NCBI RefSeq assembly: GCF_014202995.1
Contig: NZ_JACHIA010000028.1
Location: 1-64,000, forward strand
Source of the DNA: Longimicrobium terrae
GTDB taxonomy: Bacteria; Gemmatimonadota; Gemmatimonadetes; Longimicrobiales; Longimicrobiaceae
Direction: 5' to 3'
Length of the DNA stretch: 64,000 nt
Shown here piece by piece: positions 1-10,600 of this stretch; position 1 is the stretch's first letter, and each line of letters starts with the position of its first letter. Below the pieces are notes generated by a model. The model was not told the DNA's origin, did no database searches, and saw nothing but the letters and a program-made list of their open reading frames with translations. Made by a program: the position numbers and the translations under genes.

Positions 1-90
1 ACTCACGCACTCACGCACTCACGCACTCACGCACTCACGCACTCACGCACTCACGCACTCACGCACTCACGCACTCACGCACTCACGCAC
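1..90. repeat. Tandem octamer array (ACTCACGC)n
   Basis: The window opens inside a perfect tandem array of the 8-bp unit ACTCACGC, about eleven copies, which stops a few bases before the stop codon of the minus-strand amine oxidase gene. The same unit recurs near 50.95 kb and 62.5 kb. The array is truncated by the window edge, so its full length is unknown. Confidence 0.95.
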
Positions 91-94
91 TTCC

Positions 95-1924
95 CTATAC
101 CGGTGGCGCGCCGACGGCCGCGGTGGCCCCGTCCGCCACGTAGTCGTACGTGCGCGGGTTCAACCGCGCGAACGGGCTCAGCGCCTGGGCCTGCAGCGTT
201 CCGCCCAGCGAAACGGCCACGCCCGCCGCGGCGTTCAGGCCGGTCTGCAGCGCGTTCTCCACCCATCCACCCAGAAAGCCGATGCTGTCGCCCGCCAGGA
301 ACACACCGCTTTCCGACTTCTGCGCCGCCTTTTGAAAGTCGTAGAACAGCGACTGCACGTAGGCGTCCTGCCCGGGCTGGTTCAGCTTGAAGGCGCCGTA
401 GAAGTACGGCTCGTTCTGCCAGTCGATCACCTGCGCCGTCCCCGGCACCAGGCTGTTCCGCACCACGGTGGCGAAGTCCGGTGAGATGGTGGCGAGGTCG
501 CGAAGCAGAAGCTGCACGCGGTCGTCGGGTTTCAGCACCGTCTGCTGCTTCACCGAATCGTCCGCCCACGTGTAGCTGAAAAGGAGCGCGCCCGTGTTGG
601 CCGCGGCCTGCGGGTAGATCAGCGTGTAGAAGTTTCGCAGCAGGGTGTCGCCCACCACGTTGCGCGGCCACGTGGAGCCGGTGGACGGGTCCGCGCCGGT
701 CCAGAACGCCGACGTTTCCACAAACACCTTGGACGAGTTCTCCAGGTGCAGGCGCCGCACGGAATCCGCCACCGGCTCGGCCAGCGGCAGGCCGTGCCGG
801 CTGTAGCCCAGCCCCATGGTGATTTCCATGGACCGGTGCGACGTGGCCACCACCACGCGGTCGAAGGTGGCCGACGAGCCGTCTTCAAAGCTGAGCCTGG
901 CCTTGCCGCTGTTCATGGCGATTCCGCTCACCGGCATTCCGGTGCGCACGTGCTCGGACACGCTGGTCACCTTGCCGCCGGGCTGCGTGATCTTCTGCTT
1001 CATGAAGCCGTCCACGATGGACTGCACGCCGGTCACCAGTTCGTGCTGGTCTGAATCAACCGCGTTGATCACGAAGCGCATGATGTCCAGAAACGAGATG
1101 GGGAACAGCGGGCCGAATCCGCCGAACCCCGTGCCCAGCGCGCCAAAGAATTCCAGGTCCGTCTGGCTCCACCGTACCCCGCCGGGCGCCTTGTCATCCG
1201 TAAAGATGCGCACCACCGCCTCGTACAGGGTGCTGTTGACGAACGAGCCGATGTACGACGACCACGCCTGGACAATGGCGTGCTGGTTGGGCCCCGGATC
1301 GGAAAGCCAGCCGGTGATGTCGTTGGGCGCGGCGAGCTCAATGCTGCCGTCCGCGCTCCGGAAGCCGTTGTTCATGAAGGCGTCCCAGGCGCTTCCGCAG
1401 ACCTTGTAGCTGGGCGGAAGCGTGTTCTGGCCGCCGGGGATGAAGGGGTACGTCTGGCTTTGAAAGGCGATGTAGGTGTTGTTGACGCCCGGATCGGGAA
1501 ACATGTTCGCGTTGTCGTACACGATCTTGGACGCGCCCGAATCCGTGAAGATGCCCGAGTAGTAGTGCAGCACGTGCTCCGACGGCGTAAAACGCATGGC
1601 GCCCATCTCGAACACGTTGCCGTCGCCCGTGCTGGAGGGCGAGGTGAACAGCCGGCCGCCCACGCGGTCCGTGGCCTCGTACAGCGTCACGTTCATGCCG
1701 CAGCGCAGCAGCTCGTACGCGGCGGTGAGCCCCGCGCCGCCGGAGCCCACCACGGCCACGCTCAGGGCAGACGGATCGGAACTGAAGGTGGCGATGGCGT
1801 TTCCGGCGCCCTGCAGCCACTTCACGTAGTCCATGGCGGGAGTGTCCACGTACGTGAGCGGGGTGATGGCCGGATCGGGCGCGCTGCTGTCGCCGCTGCG
1901 CCGCAGGTTGGGGATGACGGGCAT
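95..1924 (-). CDS. Flavin monoamine oxidase family protein
   Basis: 609-residue FAD-dependent amine oxidase. A Rossmann dinucleotide-binding motif VVGSGGAGLTAAYELL lies near residues 58-73, followed by the typical YEATDRVGGRLF. A C-terminal FAD segment (GVFLAGDSIGFLGGWVENA) closes the flavin site. Enzymes of this family oxidise amines or L-amino acids, and the length and N-terminal region are compatible with L-amino-acid or tryptophan oxidase-like members; the substrate cannot be read from sequence. There is no signal peptide. The ATG at 1924 was chosen because AGGAG/CGGAG-like bases sit just upstream; the open frame extends to 2167, but that part is low-complexity and unlike the family. It is divergent from the acyl-CoA dehydrogenase gene, and an octamer array follows its stop codon directly. 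Confidence 0.85.
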   Translation of the reverse strand: MPVIPNLRRSGDSSAPDPAITPLTYVDTPAMDYVKWLQGAGNAIATFSSDPSALSVAVVGSGGAGLTAAYELLRCGMNVTLYEATDRVGGRLFTSPSSTGDGNVFEMGAMRFTPSEHVLHYYSGIFTDSGASKIVYDNANMFPDPGVNNTYIAFQSQTYPFIPGGQNTLPPSYKVCGSAWDAFMNNGFRSADGSIELAAPNDITGWLSDPGPNQHAIVQAWSSYIGSFVNSTLYEAVVRIFTDDKAPGGVRWSQTDLEFFGALGTGFGGFGPLFPISFLDIMRFVINAVDSDQHELVTGVQSIVDGFMKQKITQPGGKVTSVSEHVRTGMPVSGIAMNSGKARLSFEDGSSATFDRVVVATSHRSMEITMGLGYSRHGLPLAEPVADSVRRLHLENSSKVFVETSAFWTGADPSTGSTWPRNVVGDTLLRNFYTLIYPQAAANTGALLFSYTWADDSVKQQTVLKPDDRVQLLLRDLATISPDFATVVRNSLVPGTAQVIDWQNEPYFYGAFKLNQPGQDAYVQSLFYDFQKAAQKSESGVFLAGDSIGFLGGWVENALQTGLNAAAGVAVSLGGTLQAQALSPFARLNPRTYDYVADGATAAVGAPPV

Positions 1925-2212
1925 GAATCGTCGCTCCGGAGGAGGATGGGAGAGGGGATTCCGCCGGTGGGGCGGATGAATAAGAAATGACGTCTTCCGG
2001 ATCTGTGCGCAAGGGTCGTAGCAGTCGCGCGGCCGCTCCGGCGGTGACGCGGGATGGCCCGCGCGAACGGGGGGAGAGGGAGGCGTGACGGCCGGCGCAC
2101 GGGGGGCCGCGATCGGGTGCCACGGTTGCCGGGGCGGGGAAGCGGGTCTAGATTGACCGGCTTGCATTCTGTCAGGACGTACCGTTCAGAACCCCAACCC
2201 GAGCCGCAATTC

Positions 2213-3394
2213 ATGGCCAGGTTTGAAGGCGTAGACTACTACGACATCGACGGGCTGCTCACCGAAGAGCAGCGCATGATCCGCGACACCGTGCGTCAGT
2301 GGGTGGATGAAAACCTGATGCCGGTGATCAACGACGCGTACGTCAACCGCTACCTGCCCAAGCAGCTGATTCCGGGGATGGCGGAGCTGGGCGTGTTCGG
2401 CGCCAACCTGCCGGAGGAGTACGGCTGCGCGGGGCTCGACAACATCTCGTACGGCCTGATCATGCAGGAGCTGGAGCGCGGCGACAGCGGCATCCGCTCG
2501 TTCGCCTCCGTTCAGGGCGCGCTCTGCATGTATCCCATCTACGCGTTCGGCAGCGAAGAGCAGAAGCACGAGTACCTGCCGCGCATGGCCGCCGGCGAGG
2601 TCATCGGCTGCTTCGGCCTCACGGAGCCCGACTTCGGCAGCAACCCGGGCGGCATGATCACCCGGGCGGTCAAGACGGACGACGGCTACGTGCTGAACGG
2701 CGCCAAGATGTGGATCACCAACGGCTCCACGGCCGACATCGCCATCATCTGGGCCAAGACCGGCGAGCTGAACGACAGCAAGAGCATCCGCGGCTTCATC
2801 GTCCCCACGAACACGCCGGGCTTCAGCGCCAAGGACCAGAAGGGCAAGCTGAGCCTGCTGGCGTCCGACACGTCGGAGCTGGTGCTGCAGGACGTGCACG
2901 TGCCCGAGTCGGCGCTGCTTCCCAAGAGCGGCGGCCTCAAGAGCCCGCTCATGTGCCTGACGCAGGCGCGCTACGGCATCAGCTGGGGCGCCATCGGCGC
3001 GGCCATGGCGTGCTATGACGAGGCGCTGCAGTACGCGACCAACCGCGAGATGTTCGGCCGGCCGCTGGGCGGAACGCAGATCCAGCAGGTGCGCCTGGCG
3101 GAAATGCTGACCGAGATCACCAAGGCGCAGCTGGTGGCGTGGCGGCTGGGAACGCTCAAGGAGGCCGGCACCATGCGGCCCGAGCAGGTTTCGCTCGCCA
3201 AGCGCAACAACGTCAATATGGCCACCGAGGTGGCGCGTGAGGCGCGGCGCCTGCTGGGCGGCAACGGCATCCTGATCGAGTACCAGTCCATGCGCCACAT
3301 GGCCAACCTGGAATCGGTCTACACGTACGAGGGCACGCACGACGTCCACGGCCTGATCCTGGGCCAGGACATCACCGGCATCGCCGCGTACTGA
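2213..3394 (+). CDS. gcdH: Glutaryl-CoA dehydrogenase-like acyl-CoA dehydrogenase
   Basis: 393 residues, the usual length of acyl-CoA dehydrogenases. The motifs match the glutaryl-CoA dehydrogenase branch: RSFASVQGALCMYPIYAFGS, then GCFGLTEPDFGSNPGGM (FAD/substrate region near residues 130-150), and the C-terminal YEGTHDVHGLILGQDITG, in which Glu373 aligns with the catalytic base of this group. The enzyme would convert glutaryl-CoA to crotonyl-CoA in lysine/tryptophan degradation, passing electrons to ETF. The ATG at 2213 gives the family N-terminus; an upstream extension of 53 codons is non-homologous. The gene stands alone with a terminator behind it, divergent from an amine oxidase that could also act in amino-acid catabolism. 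Confidence 0.9.
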   Translation: MARFEGVDYYDIDGLLTEEQRMIRDTVRQWVDENLMPVINDAYVNRYLPKQLIPGMAELGVFGANLPEEYGCAGLDNISYGLIMQELERGDSGIRSFASVQGALCMYPIYAFGSEEQKHEYLPRMAAGEVIGCFGLTEPDFGSNPGGMITRAVKTDDGYVLNGAKMWITNGSTADIAIIWAKTGELNDSKSIRGFIVPTNTPGFSAKDQKGKLSLLASDTSELVLQDVHVPESALLPKSGGLKSPLMCLTQARYGISWGAIGAAMACYDEALQYATNREMFGRPLGGTQIQQVRLAEMLTEITKAQLVAWRLGTLKEAGTMRPEQVSLAKRNNVNMATEVAREARRLLGGNGILIEYQSMRHMANLESVYTYEGTHDVHGLILGQDITGIAAY

Positions 3395-3419
3395 TCTCCG
3401 GCTTCGTATTGACGAGATG

Positions 3420-3456
3420 ACGGGGGCGCGCTCTGCGGAGCGCGCCCCCGTTTCTC
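3420..3456 (+). terminator. Rho-independent terminator after gcdH
   Basis: A perfect 14-bp stem (ACGGGGGCGCGCTC paired to GAGCGCGCCCCCGT) with a TGCG loop, followed by a pyrimidine run TTTCTCTTTC, 25 bases after the stop codon. Confidence 0.9.
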
Positions 3457-3921
3457 TTTCCGTCCATCCACACTGGGTCGATGACTCGACCTCCGCGGCT
3501 CCGTCCGCCGTCCACCGGCTCCGCGGGACAGGTGGAGCCGCGGATCCCGCAGCACGCCGCGCCATGATCGCGATCGGGTGGGCGATGCGTGGTGGATGAT
3601 CGTCGCCGCCCGCGGCCAGGCGCCGGCTGGATGCCCGGCGGCGGCGCGTTTCATCAACCCGTTCCCGCCGGATGGGAGGGCCGAAAGAACGCGCTTCCGG
3701 ACCGGGGGGAAATCTTGTATTCTTTTCCGCCGCCCGCGCGTTCTCTGAAACTGTCGCAGTGCCGCCTTTCCCGGGCGCGATCCACTGGACATTCACGGCC
3801 GGCGCGGTTATCCTGACGTCCGCTGTTCCGCACCTTTGTAGCAGATTTCCGCTGGCTTTGCCGGGCTGCTGGTGTCCGGCTCCCGCGCAGTTCCCTCCCG
3901 CAGTCGCCACTGAACCGAATC
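3457..3921. other. Gene-less stretch upstream of the Big_2 lipoprotein
   Basis: No convincing coding signal was seen on either strand. The stretch presumably holds the promoter of the secreted-protein cluster; a T-rich patch near 3715-3727 is the only AT-rich segment, but no clear sigma-70 pair could be assigned. Confidence 0.5.
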
Positions 3922-6276
3922 GTGATCAAGCAATCCAGGACGATCTCGCGCGTCGCCGTGCGGGCCTGCGCCGCGCTGGTGCTCGTCGTTCTCGCCGCGT
4001 GCCCCGGGGGTGACGGCGGCGGCGGCACGGGGCCGGACACCCGCGTACGGCAGGTGGTGGTCACCGCGCCCAGCCCGTCGGTGGAGGCGGGGGCCGCGGT
4101 TCAGCTGTCCGCGTCCGCGCGCAACGCCGCCGGCGCGGCGGTGGGCGGATCGTTCACGTGGACCAGCAGCAACAGCGCCGTCGCCGCCGTGGCCGCCAAC
4201 GGCGAGGTGCAGGGCGCCGCGCCCGGAACGGCCACCATCACCGCGACCGAAACCGGGTCCGGCGTCGCGGGCAGCATGGGCGTGACGGTGGTGCCCGCCG
4301 CGGTGCAGTCCGTGGTGGTGGACCCCGCGGCCGCCTCCATTCAGCTGGGCCGCACGCAGAACCTGACCGCGACGCTGCGCGATGCGCGCGGCGGGGTGCT
4401 CACCGGCCGCGCCGTGGCGTGGACCACCAGCAATCCCGCCATCGCCACGGTCAACGGCGCGGGCGTGGTGACGGCGACGGGCGTGGGCGGGCCGGTGACC
4501 ATCACCGCCAACGCCGAGGGCCGCAACGGCACCGCGCAGATCACCGTGCTCCCGGTGCCTATCGCCACCCTCACCATCATCCCGACGGGGCCGCACACGC
4601 TCACACCGGGCGCCACCCTCATCCTGAACGCCGTCGCCTACGACGCCCAGGGGAATGCGCTCTCCGGCCGCGCGCTGTCTTGGACGAGCGCCAACCCCGC
4701 CGTCGCGTCCGTCAGCGGTACCGGCGTGGTGTCAGCGGTCGCCCTGGGCGGGCCCGTGGCCATCACCGCCACCTCGGAAGGGGTGAGCGCCACCGTGCAG
4801 GTGACCGTGGCGCTCCCGCCGGTGGCCACCGTAACCGTGAGCCCGGCGCAGCAGACGCTCGCCCCTGGGGCAACCTTTCAGTTCACGGCCGTGGCGCGAG
4901 ACGCGCTGGTGAACCCGCTCACCGGCCGCGCCGTCACCTGGACCACCGCCAACCCGGCGTTCGCCACCGTGTCGGCCACCGGGCTGGTGACCGCCCATAG
5001 CGAAGGCCAGGTAACGGTGACGGCCACCGTGGAGGGGCGCAGCGGCACCGCGCTCATCACCGTGACGCCGGCCCCCATTGCCACCCTCGCCATCACCCCC
5101 GCGGGGCCGCACACGCTGGTGCCGGGCGCCACCCTCACGCTGAACGCGGTCGCCCGCGACGCCGCGGGGAACGCGCTCACCGGCCGCTCGCTGTCGTGGA
5201 CCAGCGGAAACCCCGCCGTGGTATCCGTCAGCGGAACCGGCGTGGTGACCGGGGTCGCCACGGGCGGGCCCGTGGCCGTTACCGCCACCTCGGAAGGGGT
5301 GAGCGCCACCGTGCAGGTGACCGTGGCGCCGGCGCCGGTGGCCACCGTCTCGGTCACTCCCCCGCAGGACACCGTGGAACTGAGGGAGAGCATTCAGTTT
5401 GCCGCCGTGGCGCTGGACGCGGGGGGGCGGCCGCTCACCGGCCGCGCCGTCACCTGGACCATCTCCGACCCGCTGATCGCCACCGTGTCCCCGTCCGGGG
5501 CGGTGACCGGCCAGGCGGTGGGCCGGGCGACGGTGATGGCCACCGTCGAGGGGCACACCGGCACCGCGCTGATCACCGTCATTCCGCGCCAGGCGGCGGC
5601 CGTGACCGTGGACCCGCGCTTCCTGCCGCTGGACGCGGGACAGAGCCGCAGCTTGCGCGTGTCGGCCGTGGACGCGGCGGGGGCCGCCATCCTTTCGCCC
5701 ATCGTCCGGTTTGTTTCGTACGGAGCCGAGGCCTCGGTGAACCCCCTGGGGCTGGTGACCGCCAACTTCACGGGCCAGACGTTCGTGATCTCTTCCGTGG
5801 ACCATACCTCCGACACGACCTTCGTGGCGGTGCTCGGGGAGGGCAGCCTGCTTTCCACCGCCTTCGCCAACGGCCAGGTGCGGCCGGACGTGCGCCCCGG
5901 CACCGTGGTGGAGATCCCGGTGATCCTGGACATGAGCCGGGCCAGCCCCGCGGGCGACCTTGGTTCCGTGCAGGGCCACCTGCGGTACGACGTGGACGTT
6001 CTGGAATTCCAGAGCGCGCAGTCGGACCTCGCCGGCTCCGTCGAAATCAATGCGCCCGCGGCGGGGATCGTGAACTTCGCGTTCGCCGGTACCGCGCCGC
6101 AGGGGCGGCCGGTCTTTACGGTGCTGACCGTGAGGCTCCGGGTGCTGGCGGCGGCACCGGTGGGAAGGTATTCGGCGCTCTCCCTTTTTTACTCGGCGCT
6201 TCCCACGAGCACCACGTTCCAGAACTTCGTCCTTCCCACCTCCGTGAGCGGGCGGGTGCGGGTCGTGGCGCCTTGA
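3922..6276 (+). CDS. Big_2 repeat lipoprotein with C-terminal cohesin-like domain
   Basis: 784 residues from a GTG start. The N-terminus is a lipoprotein signal peptide with lipobox LAAC near residue 26, followed by a Gly-rich linker. Six to seven bacterial Ig-like (Big_2) repeats of about 80-90 residues follow, each with the pattern V-x-P-x6-L-x-P-G, then LTGRAVTWTTSNPAIATV, then VTITA. The last about 150 residues lack the Big_2 pattern and look like a cohesin fold: VVEIPVILDM, VQGHLRYDVDVLEFQSAQ, then a VNFAFAG segment and a VLTVRLRVLAAAPVG strand. It is probably a surface-anchored scaffold or adhesin. It heads a co-directional cluster with two further cohesin-like proteins and a dockerin-like protease. 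The Big_2 and lipoprotein calls are firm; the cohesin call rests on pattern only. Confidence 0.85.
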   Translation: MIKQSRTISRVAVRACAALVLVVLAACPGGDGGGGTGPDTRVRQVVVTAPSPSVEAGAAVQLSASARNAAGAAVGGSFTWTSSNSAVAAVAANGEVQGAAPGTATITATETGSGVAGSMGVTVVPAAVQSVVVDPAAASIQLGRTQNLTATLRDARGGVLTGRAVAWTTSNPAIATVNGAGVVTATGVGGPVTITANAEGRNGTAQITVLPVPIATLTIIPTGPHTLTPGATLILNAVAYDAQGNALSGRALSWTSANPAVASVSGTGVVSAVALGGPVAITATSEGVSATVQVTVALPPVATVTVSPAQQTLAPGATFQFTAVARDALVNPLTGRAVTWTTANPAFATVSATGLVTAHSEGQVTVTATVEGRSGTALITVTPAPIATLAITPAGPHTLVPGATLTLNAVARDAAGNALTGRSLSWTSGNPAVVSVSGTGVVTGVATGGPVAVTATSEGVSATVQVTVAPAPVATVSVTPPQDTVELRESIQFAAVALDAGGRPLTGRAVTWTISDPLIATVSPSGAVTGQAVGRATVMATVEGHTGTALITVIPRQAAAVTVDPRFLPLDAGQSRSLRVSAVDAAGAAILSPIVRFVSYGAEASVNPLGLVTANFTGQTFVISSVDHTSDTTFVAVLGEGSLLSTAFANGQVRPDVRPGTVVEIPVILDMSRASPAGDLGSVQGHLRYDVDVLEFQSAQSDLAGSVEINAPAAGIVNFAFAGTAPQGRPVFTVLTVRLRVLAAAPVGRYSALSLFYSALPTSTTFQNFVLPTSVSGRVRVVAP

Positions 6277-6342
6277 GCATGTCAGGCCCGGGCCGGCGCA
6301 TTTCCGCGCGCGGCCCGGGCGTTCTTTGAAAAGGAGTCCTGG

Positions 6343-6882
6343 ATGATGAACGGAATTCGCGGAGTGCGGGCGGGCGCGGCGGCGCTGGCGCTGGGAACGG
6401 CGCTGGCCGGGTGCGGCGACCTGCTGGGCACGGAAAACCGGAAGCCGGAAGAGCCGCCCATCACCTTTGACGAGCCGGGGATCTACCCGGTGCTCGTCGT
6501 CGCGCGGCAGACGGCGGACTCGGCCACGCTGGAGCTGCACCTGAAGCGGGTGCGCGTCACCGAGCGGGTGGCCAGCTTTCAGGGCGAGCTGAAGTTCAAC
6601 GCGGCCGCGCTGGCGCTGGGCGGCGTGCGCGTGGCGGACGGCATCACCGGCGCCACGAACGAGACGCAGGCCGGCACCCTGCGCTTTGCCGGCGTGGCCA
6701 CGTCGGGGATCGACGGCAGCGCGGTGCTGACGCTGTCGTTCGCCACGCACGCCCCGGTGACGGCGGAATCGTTCGAGCTGGACGTGGAAGAGATCGTCGC
6801 CAGCGACGACTTCATGAACCTGGCCCCGCGCCTTCAGATGCAGGGACGCCACCCGCGGCTCACCCGCACGCCGCTGCAGTAA
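6343..6882 (+). CDS. Small cohesin-like lipoprotein
   Basis: 179 residues. The start at ATG 6343 has an AAGGAG ribosome-binding site. A lipoprotein signal ends in LAGC near residue 22, then an acidic/Pro linker. The rest is a single all-beta domain of about 130 residues with the cohesin-type pattern: YPVLVVARQTADSATLELHL, ASFQGELKFNAAALALGGV, GTLRFAGVATSGI, AVLTLSFATHAPV and a final FELDVEEIVASDDFMNL. It closely resembles the next gene product (shared YPVLVV, VELHLKRV, GTLRFAGVA, FMNLAPRL/FGDLAPRL), so the two are tandem paralogues. It lies 66 bases after the Big_2 lipoprotein and is probably in the same transcript. Function unknown; a binding module for the dockerin-like protease downstream is an inference. 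Confidence 0.8.
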   Translation: MMNGIRGVRAGAAALALGTALAGCGDLLGTENRKPEEPPITFDEPGIYPVLVVARQTADSATLELHLKRVRVTERVASFQGELKFNAAALALGGVRVADGITGATNETQAGTLRFAGVATSGIDGSAVLTLSFATHAPVTAESFELDVEEIVASDDFMNLAPRLQMQGRHPRLTRTPLQ

Positions 6883-6903
6883 GCCACCCCCGGCCACGCC
6901 GGG

Positions 6904-7530
6904 ATGAACGCGGGATCGGGAATGGGAACTGGGATCAGGAGCCGCGCGTCGCGGTTCGGCACGGCGGGGTTGATGGCGATGGGGCTCTCCGCCCCCGCCG
7001 GCGCCGCGCCGCGCGCGATCGGGGAGCCGGGGGCGCTCATCGCGGAGCGTTGGATCGGGACGCCGCTCATCGAGACACGTCCGATGGAGACGCGGTCCGC
7101 ACAGCCGCGGCCGGCGCGCCAGGAAGCCGGCATCTACCCCGTCCTCGTCGTGGTGGATGAGACGGCGGCGGGCGCCACGGTGGAGCTGCACCTCAAGCGG
7201 GTGGACGTCGCCGAGCGCATCGCCAGCTACCAGGGCGAGCTCGTGTACGATCCGGCCGCGCTCACCGTGTCCGCCGGGCGCATCCCCGCGGGGATCACGG
7301 GAAGCTGGAACGAGACCCGCCGCGGCACCCTGCGCTTTGCCGGCGTGGCCGTGGCCGGGATCGAGGCCGGCCCCGTGCTGACGCTGACCGTGGTCACCAC
7401 CCGGCCCCTCGCCGCGGAGGCCTTCCGGCTGCGGATGGAGGAAGTAGTGTCCGCCACCGGCTTCGGCGACCTGGCCCCCCGGCTTCGCCAGGACGGCGCG
7501 CACCCCGCGCTCTCCCGCACCCGGCCGTAA
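6904..7530 (+). CDS. Secreted cohesin-like protein, paralogue of the preceding gene
   Basis: 208 residues. The N-terminus is a plausible Sec signal peptide (hydrophobic stretch around residues 18-33, ending APAGAA) without a lipobox Cys, so the product is probably periplasmic or released. After a variable linker the domain repeats the architecture of the previous gene: YPVLVVVDETAAGATVELHL, ASYQGELVYDPAALTVSAG, GTLRFAGVAVAGI, VLTLTVVTT, then FRLRMEEVVSATGFGDLAPR. The conserved ends EAGIYPVL and LAPRLRQDGAHPALSR also match. Only 21 bases separate it from the previous stop. The ATG at 6904 is the first in frame; no strong ribosome-binding site is visible. Confidence 0.75.
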   Translation: MNAGSGMGTGIRSRASRFGTAGLMAMGLSAPAGAAPRAIGEPGALIAERWIGTPLIETRPMETRSAQPRPARQEAGIYPVLVVVDETAAGATVELHLKRVDVAERIASYQGELVYDPAALTVSAGRIPAGITGSWNETRRGTLRFAGVAVAGIEAGPVLTLTVVTTRPLAAEAFRLRMEEVVSATGFGDLAPRLRQDGAHPALSRTRP

Positions 7531-7623
7531 CGCCGCCCGTCACACACCCGCGCCGGGGCGACCGTGCCCCGCGCGCCCGCAGACTACACGACCGTCCTTA
7601 TCATCCGCAGGAAAGGTGACCCC

Positions 7624-10600
7624 TTGAACGTCCCGGTGACCCCCCTTGTCCGCCGATGCGCCTCGCTGGCCGCCGCCGCCGCGCTGCTGCTGGCCCCCGC
7701 GCTGCACGCGCAGGACGTGCTGCAGCAGGGGCGCGCGTTTGGAATCGAGCCGTCCGCCGAAGTGCATCAGCTGCTGCGCGCGCAGCCGGGCGCGTACGAG
7801 TTCCGGCGCGCGTGGCGCAACAAGGTGCAGCTGATTCGCCAGGAGCGCCGCCGCGTGGAAGCCGCGCAGCGCGGGCCGCTGCTGTCCGCCAGCGCGCTGC
7901 AGGCGGCGGGCGCGGCCGTCACCGGCACCCTGCGCATTCCCGTGATCGCGGGGCGCCCCTCGGACAAGGGCGAGCCGTACACCGCGGCGCAGTACCAGGC
8001 GCGCCTGTTCGGCGACGGGGCGGGGGCGTACACCGCCAAGTCGTTCTACCGCGAGATGTCGCGCGGGGTGTTCACCATGGACGGTACGGTGACGTCGTGG
8101 ATCCCCCTGCCGCAGCCCTCGGCGTACTACGATCCGTCCGTCTCCACCGACGACACCTTCGGCCGCACCTTCGAGTTCCTGCGCGACGCGCTGACCGGCG
8201 CCGACCCGGCCATGGACTTCGGCCAGTTCGACAACGACGGCCCCGACGGACGCCCCAACTCCGGTGACGACGACGGCTACGTGGACGCCGCGGCGTTCAT
8301 CTACCCGTCCTACGGCAAGGCGTGCGGCGGCCCCGGCATCTGGCCGCACCGCTACGCCTACTCCGCCTACACCGGCGGCGTGGCCTTCAGCACCAACGAC
8401 GTGGCGGCGCGGGGCGGCACCATCAAGGTGGACGACTACCTGATCCAGGGCGGCCTGGAGTGCGACGGCACCAGCCTGATGGCCATCGGCACCTTTTCGC
8501 ACGAGATGGGGCACGCGCTGGGGCTGCCGGACCTGTACGACACCCAGGGCCCCACGCAGGGGCTGGGCGAGTGGGACCTGATGGCGTCCGGCAACTACCG
8601 CGTGGCGGCCTCGCCCGCGCACATGGGCGCGTGGTCCAAGGACTTTCTGGGATGGGTCAACGTCGAAACGCTGGCGGGGACGCGCACCGCGCTCACCCTG
8701 GCCCCGGTGTACGACGCGGGGCGGGTGCTGCGGTACAACCTTCCCGGCACGCGCGAATACTTTCTGATGGAGCACCGCCGCCCGGTGGGTTCCGACGCGT
8801 TCATCCGCGGCTCCGGGCTGCTGGTGTACCACGTGGACGACGCCATCGTCGAGGCACGCAGCAACAGCAACCGGGTGAACTACGGGGCCGTGCACGGGGT
8901 GGACCTGGAGGAAGCGGACGGGCTGGACCATCTGGACCGGGCGACGGGCGGCAACCGCGGCGACGCGGGCGACCCGTTTCCCGGCACGGGTGCGCGCGCC
9001 ACCTTCGGCGACGCCACCTACCCCTCCAGCCGCACCAACGGCGGCGTGTCGACCGGATTCGAGATCCGCGGGCTCACCTACACGGGCGGCGTGCTCACCT
9101 TTGACGTGCAGGCGGGCAGCCCCAGCACGCCGGTCTCTACGATCACCCTCACCCCGGCGTCGGCCACCCTGGCCACGGGAACCACGCGCCAGTTCAACGC
9201 CACCCTGCGCGACGCGGCGGGCAACGCCCTCGCCGGGCGCGCCGTCACGTGGAGCAGCGACGCGCCGGCCCTTGCCACCGTGTCGGCCAGCGGCTTGGCG
9301 ACGGGCGTGGCGGCGGGCGGCCCCGTCACCCTTTCCGCCACGGCGGAAGGCGTCACGGCGCGCGCGACCGTCACGGTGACCACCGCGCCCGTGGTGGGCA
9401 CGCTTCTCACCAGCGGCGTGCCGGTGGCCGGGCTGTCGGGCGCCAGCGGGAGCGAGGCGCTGTACCGCATCGCCGTTCCCGCGGGGGCCACCTCGCTCGT
9501 GGTCACCACGTCCGGCGGCTCGGGCGACGCAGACCTGTACGTGCGCCGCGGCGTCGTCCCCTCGGGATCGACGGCGGACTGCTCGTCCGAGGGGGGCACC
9601 ACCACCGAGCAGTGCACCATCACCAATCCGGGCGCGGGCGACTGGTACATCGCGCTGCGCGGCTTCAACACGTTCTCGGGCGTGACGCTCCTGGCGCGGG
9701 TGACCGCCGCGTCCGGCATCCTGGCGCTGGGCGACTCGGCCGTGGGCCAGATCGCCACCGTGGGCGGGGCCAGCAACTTTCCCCTGGCGCTCACCGCCGG
9801 GAACGTGATCGACATCGGCGCGTTCCGGACCGCCGGGACGGGCTTTTCCGCCTACGTGGAGCTGTTCACCCCCGCCGGAGCGCTGGCGGCCTCGGGCGAG
9901 GTGGAGCGCGCGGGCGGATCGTGGATCCTGCCCCGCTACACGGTTCCCGCCACGGGCACGTACACCGTGCGGGTGCGCGACTATCCCCGCAGCAGCGGCC
10001 AGTATACGGGCAGCTTCCGGCTGCGCACCCGCCGGTCCGGCGTGGTGCTGGCCTTGGCGGAAGTCATCGACCCGCGCTTCGTCCCCCGCGGCTCGGCCCC
10101 GCAGCGCGACTCGGTGTGGGTGTACAACGCGGGAAGTCCGGGGACCGCCACCTTCACGGCGACCCGGATCGGCGGCGCCCCGTGGCTCGCCGTGAACGTG
10201 CTGGGATCCATCAACGCCGGGGCGCCCCTGTCGTCCACCGCGCCGGTGCAGGTGCGCACGCGCGGCCTGCCGCTGGACCGGGAACGCGCGGTGCAGCTGG
10301 CCGCGGCGGAGCCCCGCCCGGCGCCCGCGGGCGCGGTGGCGGTGGAAGTGGTGATGACCCCCGGCAGCCTGGCGGAGGGCTACTACTACGACGACATCCT
10401 GATCGGCGTGGCCGGTGACGTGTGGAACACGGGGATGCTGTTGCCGGCGGACCTGCGGCTGCACTCGCCCGAGGCGCGCACCCTCAACACCACCGTCCCG
10501 GCGTATCCGGGCACCATGGCGCGCGGCCCGGCCGGCGAGCTGGTGATGGCGAGTGGAAACGGGCTGGTGCGCATCGACCCGGCGACGGGCGCGGCGACGC

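Noticed and set aside
4732-7503. 923-codon antisense frame opposite the cohesin-like genes
   Set aside because: Shadow of Big_2 and cohesin-like coding sequence; no start signal or domain.
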